Assembly: GCA_001464385.1 (NCBI GenBank)
Contig: LNFB01000109.1
Coordinates: forward strand, 1 to 59,059
Direction of reading: 5' to 3'
Source of the DNA: Deltaproteobacteria bacterium Ga0077550
Lineage (GTDB): Bacteria; Myxococcota_A; Polyangia; Nannocystales; Nannocystaceae
Length of the DNA stretch: 59,059 nt
Made by a program: the position numbers and the translations under genes. Below are positions 55,090-59,059 of this stretch, piece by piece. The notes under the pieces are model-generated. The model made no database searches and was not told where the DNA came from. It worked only from the letters and a program-made list of their open reading frames with translations. Every line of letters begins with the position of its first letter. The first letter of the stretch is position 1.

Positions 55090-55853
55090 CGCCCGAGCGC
55101 CTCGATCACCACGCGCGCCGTCTCGGCGCCGGAGTAGTTCTGCTGGCCGGTGACGAGGTTGCCGTCGCGGATCGCGAAGGCGCGCCACAGGCCCGCCTGC
55201 ACGAAGTTGGCGCCCATGGCGACGAGCTCGTCCTGGATGCGCCACGGCATGAGGTGCTTGCCTTCGGCCAGCGCGCCCATGCGGCGGACCGCGTCGTCGG
55301 CGAAGTCCTCCTCGACGTTGGCGAAGCCCGTGATCGTCTTGCCCTTGGCCAGTGGCGTGCCGTCGGCGAGCACGGCGTAGCGCAGCAGGGCGACGCCGTG
55401 GCAGAGCGCGGCGGCGATCTTGCCAGCCTCGTAGAACTCGACGAACTTGCGCTGCAGGGCGGTCGCGCGGTCGTACGCGAACATCGGCGCCTGGCCGCCG
55501 GCGACGACGATCGCGTCGAAGCGCGCGACGTCGATCTCCGCCACGGGGCGGGTCCGCTCGACGAGCGCCGCGAGGCTCGGCGTCGAGAGGAAGCCCATGC
55601 TCGTCAGGTCGTGGGCCGAGTAGCCGCTCGGATCCCGTGGATCGCTGAGGGCGTCGCCCTCGCAGCGGCCACCCGCGGGGCTGAAGATCTCGACCTCGTA
55701 GCCGACCTCGCGGAAGGCGGCGTAGGGGTGGGTGAGCTCCGACCACCAAAAGCCCACGGGCCAGCCGGTGGTGGTGGAGGTGGTCGGGTTGGCGAGGACG
55801 ATGGCGACGCGCTTGGGCGTGGCGGTGGCGACGTTCGGGTCTTGGAGGCTCAT
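55086..55853 (-). CDS. DJ-1/PfpI family protein (Hsp31-like)
   Basis: 255 residues from ATG at 55853. GFWWSELTHPYAAFREVGYE, then VEIFSPAGGRC and AALCHGVALLRYAV fit the class I glutamine-amidotransferase-like DJ-1/PfpI family. The nucleophile elbow has C151-H152 and the Glu of WWSEL is conserved, as in Hsp31-type proteins. These act as glyoxalase III or as holding chaperones, but the activity cannot be settled by sequence. The gene converges on the preceding frameshifted gene, sharing the four bases CTAG at the stops (55086-55089). Confidence 0.9.
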   Translation of the reverse strand: MSLQDPNVATATPKRVAIVLANPTTSTTTGWPVGFWWSELTHPYAAFREVGYEVEIFSPAGGRCEGDALSDPRDPSGYSAHDLTSMGFLSTPSLAALVERTRPVAEIDVARFDAIVVAGGQAPMFAYDRATALQRKFVEFYEAGKIAAALCHGVALLRYAVLADGTPLAKGKTITGFANVEEDFADDAVRRMGALAEGKHLMPWRIQDELVAMGANFVQAGLWRAFAIRDGNLVTGQQNYSGAETARVVIEALGR

Positions 55854-56011
55854 GGGTGTTCCCTCTCGAGCCCGGAGCATGGGACCGACCCGGTTGCGGA
55901 CAACGAACGCCAGTGCAAGCCATGATTGCACCGCGTGCAATGGTCAGCCTGGGGCGACGCGGGCGCGGCGGCGCGCTCAAGGCCGGCGCGCGGCGGTCCG
56001 ATGCTCCCTGC

Positions 56012-56191
56012 GTGTCCAGCGTCTCCGGCCCATCGTCCGCGCCACCGCCCCGCACCTACGAGGGGGCGATGCTGCGCAAGGTGAAGGAACAGACGGAGAT
56101 CCAGGGCGCCGCGATGCTGAAGCTCGTCGAGTCGGCGGCGTCGTCGGGCCACCCCGAGGGCACCGCGACGATGATCGACGACGTCGCGTGA
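56012..56191 (+). CDS. Small protein, possibly YjfB/putative motility-protein family
   Basis: 59 residues if started at GTG 56012 (MSSVSGPSSAPPPRTYEGAM). ATG starts at 55940 and 56069 are in the same frame. The core GAMLRKVKEQTEIQGAAMLK followed by LVESAASS is a short helical region with the pattern of YjfB-like 'putative motility proteins' ('...vlkk..e.qg.a...Ll..'), which are about 60 residues long. The assignment rests on length and helix pattern only. It stands alone between two minus-strand genes. No partner genes for motility are nearby. Confidence 0.45.
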   Translation: MSSVSGPSSAPPPRTYEGAMLRKVKEQTEIQGAAMLKLVESAASSGHPEGTATMIDDVA

Positions 56192-56231
56192 CGAGCCGCG
56201 ACGCCGCGGGGTGATGCCGCCCGGTGACGCG

Positions 56232-56570
56232 TCACTGCGGCGCGGGCGCGGGCGCGGTCTCCTTGCCCGGCGTCGGCGCGGGCGCGGTCTCCTTGCCCGA
56301 GGCCGCGGCCGGACACTCGCCGCGCATGTACGCCCACTCCTCGCACTGCGTGCCGTCGGCGAGGGTGCAGATGCCCTGCTGCCCGCCGGGGCCGTCGACG
56401 ATCTCGAGCTTGCCGCCCTTGTCGACGCAGTTCGTCGACGCCGGGTTGGCGATCTGCGTGTCGGTGCCGGGCGTGGTCGGTGCGGCCGGCGTCGTGGTGG
56501 CGGCGGTGTCGGGCTTGGTGCAGGCGGCGGCGAGCAGCAGCGCGAGGAGGGCGACGTGGCGGTGGATCAT
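56232..56570 (-). CDS. DUF333 lipoprotein
   Basis: 112 residues with a lipoprotein signal (VALLALLLAAAC, Cys about residue 17) and a Thr/Pro/Ala linker. Residues 40-88 match DUF333: IANPASTNCVDKGGKLEIVD, QQGICTLADGTQCEEWAYMR and GEC, i.e. 'aNPAs.yC.e.GG.le......G..G.C.fpdG..CeEWA..rG.C'. Four Cys are in the domain and may form disulfides. The tail is made of two GKETAPAP units from a 25-base DNA repeat. The function of DUF333 is unknown; it is usually a small outer-membrane or periplasmic protein. Confidence 0.9.
   Translation of the reverse strand: MIHRHVALLALLLAAACTKPDTAATTTPAAPTTPGTDTQIANPASTNCVDKGGKLEIVDGPGGQQGICTLADGTQCEEWAYMRGECPAAASGKETAPAPTPGKETAPAPAPQ
56245..56299. repeat. Two copies of a 25-base direct repeat with 30-base period
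   Basis: Copies at 56245-56269 and 56275-56299, each beginning GGCGCGGGCGCGG and ending CCTTGCCCG, are identical. They encode the duplicated GKETAPAP unit at the C-terminus of the DUF333 lipoprotein and could vary in copy number. Confidence 0.8.
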
Positions 56571-56622
56571 GGGCGACTAGGTAGCCCACGCCCACCGCCG
56601 CGTCAAAGCCGGACGCGGTCAG

Positions 56623-57531
56623 CTAGGGCCGCATGTTCAGCTTCGCCCAGTCCGCGAAGGCCGTGAAGCCCCCGGGCACCAGCGCGTTTGCGGCCGCGAT
56701 GTGCTGGGCGTGATCCGGCCCGAAGTAGGTGCACTCCGCGAAGTACTCGAACATCTCGCGCATCTCGTGCGCGCCCGGGTAGAAGCCGTCGTAGACCTCG
56801 CCCGGCACCTGGAGCACCTCGAGGTGGTGACCCTGTGCGTTCAGCGTCGCGACGAAGTCGTTCCACGAGTACGTCCCGCCGCACACCGACAGCACGCTGC
56901 CGTTCGCCAGGCGATCGCCCGCAGTGAAGGCCGCCGCGACCGCGCGACCGAGCTCGCGCACGTCGCCGGCATGGATCACGCGCAGGGCCGGATCCATGGG
57001 CACGGCCCAGCCGCGCCCGCCGGTGGGCAGGGGCTGCGGGCCCATCATCGTCGTGAAGTTCTGGAAGTACATCGGCGCCTGCACGAACGTGTGCCGCGCG
57101 AAGCCGGCGGCGCTGACCACCGCGTCGACCTTCGCCTTGCTGCTGAAGTGCTCGACCACGTTGCGACCGCCGGTGAGCAGGGTGGCGTCGGGCAGCGTCG
57201 ACCAGATCATGTGCTCCACGCCGGCGGCCCGGGCGGCGTGCACGGCCGCGGTCCCGATCTCGGTCTCGCGCGGGCCCTGGGTCGGATCCCAGAAGTTGGT
57301 GACGAGGAACGCCCCGTGGGCGCCGGCGAGCGCGGCACCGAGGGTCTTGGCGTCGAGGAGATCGGCGGCGACGACCTCGACGCCGCGGGCGGCGAGAGCT
57401 CGGCCGGCCTCGCTGGCGGGGTTGCGGCTCGCGACGCGGACGTGGAACTCACCTGCGGCGAGCAGGGCGTCCACGACGCCTCCGCCCTGCAGGCCGGTCC
57501 CGCCGATGACACCGATGATGGGCTTGGTCAT
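56623..57531 (-). CDS. NmrA-family NAD(P)-binding protein
   Basis: 302 residues. The Rossmann start IIGVIGGTGLQGGGVVDALL (GxxGxxG) and VRVASRNPASEAGRALAARG (binding of the adenosine side), with EVVAADLLDAKTLGAALAGA, fit NmrA-like atypical short-chain dehydrogenases. The HTFVQAPMYFQNFTTMMG region is the usual loop 'lr.g.fyeN......'. There is no YxxxK catalytic pair, so the role could be redox sensing or quinone/flavonoid reduction. It is divergent from a LysR-type gene (67 bases between the starts), whose product probably regulates it. Confidence 0.9.
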   Translation of the reverse strand: MTKPIIGVIGGTGLQGGGVVDALLAAGEFHVRVASRNPASEAGRALAARGVEVVAADLLDAKTLGAALAGAHGAFLVTNFWDPTQGPRETEIGTAAVHAARAAGVEHMIWSTLPDATLLTGGRNVVEHFSSKAKVDAVVSAAGFARHTFVQAPMYFQNFTTMMGPQPLPTGGRGWAVPMDPALRVIHAGDVRELGRAVAAAFTAGDRLANGSVLSVCGGTYSWNDFVATLNAQGHHLEVLQVPGEVYDGFYPGAHEMREMFEYFAECTYFGPDHAQHIAAANALVPGGFTAFADWAKLNMRP

Positions 57532-57598
57532 GCCGCAAGGGGTAGCGCGCCCGTGGGATTCACGGAAGTCGATGTTCGACAGCGGTATGCTTCACGTC

Positions 57599-58612
57599 AT
57601 GAATGTCGCCGCGTACGACCTCAATCACCTCCGTGCGCTGCACTTCCTGCTCGACGAGGCCCATGTGGCCCGGGCCGCGCGGCGCCTCGGGATCACGCCG
57701 GCCGCGGCCAGCAACGCGCTGCGGCGGCTCCGCGCCGACTTCGACGATCCGCTGCTCGTCCGCTCGGGCCGCGCGCTTGTGCGGACGCCCCGGGCCGAGC
57801 AGCTGCGCGCGCCGGCTCGCGAGGTGCTCGCGGCGGCCGAGCGCCTGTTCGAGGTGGGGACCGCGTTCGATCCGGCGACCGACGTGGGTGACTTCGTGCT
57901 GACCACGTCCGACCGCGTCGCGGAGCTGCTGTTGCCCGCGCTCGACGCGTTGCTGCGCGAGCGGGCGCCGCGGGCGACGCTGCTGATGCGCACGGTGACC
58001 GTGGACGTCGCCGCCCACCTCCGCGAGCACGGCGGGGTCGCGATCGTGCCCCGGGTCGCGCGCGAGCGGGGACTGCGGGGCGAGGACCTGTTCGTCGACG
58101 AGTTCGTGTGCCTGATGCGTCGCGGTCACCCGCTGAGCCGGGGCCCGTGGACGCTGGCGCGCTACGCCGCCGCGGAGCACGTCGTCGTGGCGCCGCTCGA
58201 TTCCCTGCGGCGCGCTGCAGGCGACGAGCTGCTCGCTGCGCACGGCCTGTCGCGCCGGGTGACGCGGTTGGTGACGTCGTTCTCGTTGGTCGCGCCGCTG
58301 CTCGTGGCGTCGGATCGGATCTCGACGCTACCGCGGAGCTTCGCCCTCGCGCAGGTCCGGGCCCAGGGGCTCGTGGTGCGGGCGCTGCCCGTGCCGCTGC
58401 CGCCGATCCAGATGCAGCTGGTGTGGGATCCTGCCCACGACGCCGATCCTCGCGGGCTCTGGCTGCGCGCCGTCGTGCGCGAGGTGGCCAACGCGACGCG
58501 GGCGCGATTGCCCCAGCAACCAAAGGCGCGCGCGCATCACTCCAAGGGCAGGGACCCCGCGCGCGGGGCTCGAGCGACGCATGGCAGACCTCGATCTGTG
58601 GATCATCGGTGA
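57599..58612 (+). CDS. LysR-type transcriptional regulator
   Basis: 337 residues from ATG at 57599 (ATG 57587 in frame). The N-terminal helix-turn-helix is LRALHFLLDEAHVARAARRL, GITPAAASNALRRLR, DFDDPLLVRSGRALVRTPRA. A ligand-binding domain follows to about residue 300. The last 30 residues are basic and irregular and overlap the next gene by 32 bases. Divergent orientation to the NmrA gene is the classical LysR arrangement, with control of the NmrA gene and itself from the 67-base gap. A redox or aromatic inducer is plausible, but not shown. Confidence 0.9.
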   Translation: MNVAAYDLNHLRALHFLLDEAHVARAARRLGITPAAASNALRRLRADFDDPLLVRSGRALVRTPRAEQLRAPAREVLAAAERLFEVGTAFDPATDVGDFVLTTSDRVAELLLPALDALLRERAPRATLLMRTVTVDVAAHLREHGGVAIVPRVARERGLRGEDLFVDEFVCLMRRGHPLSRGPWTLARYAAAEHVVVAPLDSLRRAAGDELLAAHGLSRRVTRLVTSFSLVAPLLVASDRISTLPRSFALAQVRAQGLVVRALPVPLPPIQMQLVWDPAHDADPRGLWLRAVVREVANATRARLPQQPKARAHHSKGRDPARGARATHGRPRSVDHR

Positions 58613-59059
58613 CCCGGGCGGTGCGGTCGGCGGCCTGGCGGCCACCTTCGGCACGATCGGTCGTCAGGACTACCTCCGCGTCAACGATCTCGATCAGATG
58701 GTGACGGTGATCCTCCCGCGGCTCGGCCCGTCGAATCGGATCCGCAGCCTGCAGATCACCGATCATGGTTTCTCGTACCACACCGCTGAGGACCAGAAGA
58801 AGGGCATCGCGGGCCACGGCCTGCAGGCGGTGGGCAAGACCGAGATCTATTCGTGGGACGCCGGCGGCAACACCGTCGGTCCGAGCAAGCTGGCGCAGGT
58901 GCTCGCGCCGCTGCGACCGCGCTTCGCCCCGGGCGCCACGGTGATGCTCGAGGGCTGCACGGTCGGCCAGGCCGATCGTCTCCTCGCTGCGGTCTCGTCC
59001 GCGCTCGGCGGCGTGCCGGTGTCCGGCGGCTCGAACTACCAGCGCCCGACGATCCCCGG
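58581..59059 (+). CDS. DUF4347-like protein (3' end outside window)
   Basis: The visible 159 codons start at ATG 58581 (MADLDLWIIGDPGGAVGGLA) and remain open to the edge. The sequence IRSLQITDHGFSYHT followed by KLAQVLAPLRPRFAPGATVM and LEGCTVGQADRLLAAVSSAL is like the DUF4347/caspase-like pattern, in which a 'HG' and a 'GC' contribute His and Cys to a possible clan-CD active site. Here they would be in DHGF and EGCTVG. GGVPVSGGSNYQRP continues as in that family. Relatives are large exported adhesin-like or toxin-like proteins. Assignment is by motif memory. Confidence 0.6.
   Translation, partial: MADLDLWIIGDPGGAVGGLAATFGTIGRQDYLRVNDLDQMVTVILPRLGPSNRIRSLQITDHGFSYHTAEDQKKGIAGHGLQAVGKTEIYSWDAGGNTVGPSKLAQVLAPLRPRFAPGATVMLEGCTVGQADRLLAAVSSALGGVPVSGGSNYQRPTIP

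Noticed and set aside
55856..56011. Longer N-terminus for the small gene at 56012
   Set aside because: The extension lacks protein-like composition and overlaps the promoter region of the divergent PfpI-family gene.
57532..57598. A specific LysR operator in the divergent gap
   Set aside because: Short symmetric segments are present, but no convincing T-N11-A palindrome could be fixed by eye.

Overview
The window is GC-rich chromosomal DNA, densely packed with genes on both strands. Gene content and style point to a myxobacterium of the Nannocystaceae type. This is inferred from the combination of Ser/Thr protein kinases with WD40 or TPR tails, an ECF-type sigma factor paired with a kinase, many lipoproteins whose lipobox is followed by a long Ser/Thr/Gly/Asp linker, myxobacterial Cys-rich disulfide repeats, a fibro-slime protein, and a sterol-reductase-family enzyme. 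Sterol synthesis is known from Nannocystis, Plesiocystis and Enhygromyxa. I saw no tRNA, rRNA, CRISPR array, transposase or prophage gene, and no gene-free stretch longer than about 300 bases.

Layout. 1-7 kb: a partial protein, a secreted beta-propeller lipoprotein, and a minus-strand cassette (4.0-6.9 kb) encoding a signal-less zinc-metalloprotease-like protein with a peptidoglycan-binding domain. 7-13.5 kb: sigma factor overlapping a WD40 kinase, a creatininase-like protein, a fibro-slime lipoprotein and a cupin. 13.5-17.2 kb: a minus-strand operon of DUF1549-type, DUF1501 and haem-binding lipoprotein genes. 17.4-25.8 kb: TPR kinase, flavin-type oxidoreductase, a decayed cytochrome c tail, a TPR membrane protein, a sugar dehydrogenase/cytochrome c fusion and an acyltransferase. 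26-31 kb: SDR plus ERG4/ERG24-family sterol reductase, HEAT-repeat protein, small winged-helix-like protein and an exported intradiol dioxygenase. 31-40 kb: SppA, several lipoproteins, M28 peptidase and ApaH. 40-41 kb: a two-gene peroxidase-like operon. 41-46 kb: TauE/SafE transporter, LuxR-type regulator, HtrA-like protease and Lon. 46-59 kb: Cys-rich repeat protein, VWA and CAP lipoproteins, wax-synthase-like and cystathionine-beta-synthase-like enzymes, Ada, an ArsR/SRPBCC pair, a frameshifted LamG/propeller lipoprotein, a PfpI-family protein, a DUF333 lipoprotein, an NmrA/LysR divergent pair and the start of a DUF4347-like gene.

The most striking observation is at 40032-40616. An AhpD-like, peroxidase-related gene is interrupted by a single in-frame TGA exactly where the second cysteine of the CxxC active site belongs (C-R-F-TGA-T-G-A-H). 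Reading resumes in the same frame through a conserved C-terminal half. Just after the TGA lies a 6-bp hairpin with a GGUC loop starting 18 nt downstream, which fits a bacterial SECIS element. I interpret it as a selenoprotein. A second in-frame TGA, in the arsR-like gene at 52451-52453, has no such context and looks like a nonsense mutation.

Several start codons lie only 5-10 nt downstream of a -10-like hexamer, including two with good -35 boxes (22100-22129 and 52124-52152). This suggests that leaderless transcripts are common in this genome.
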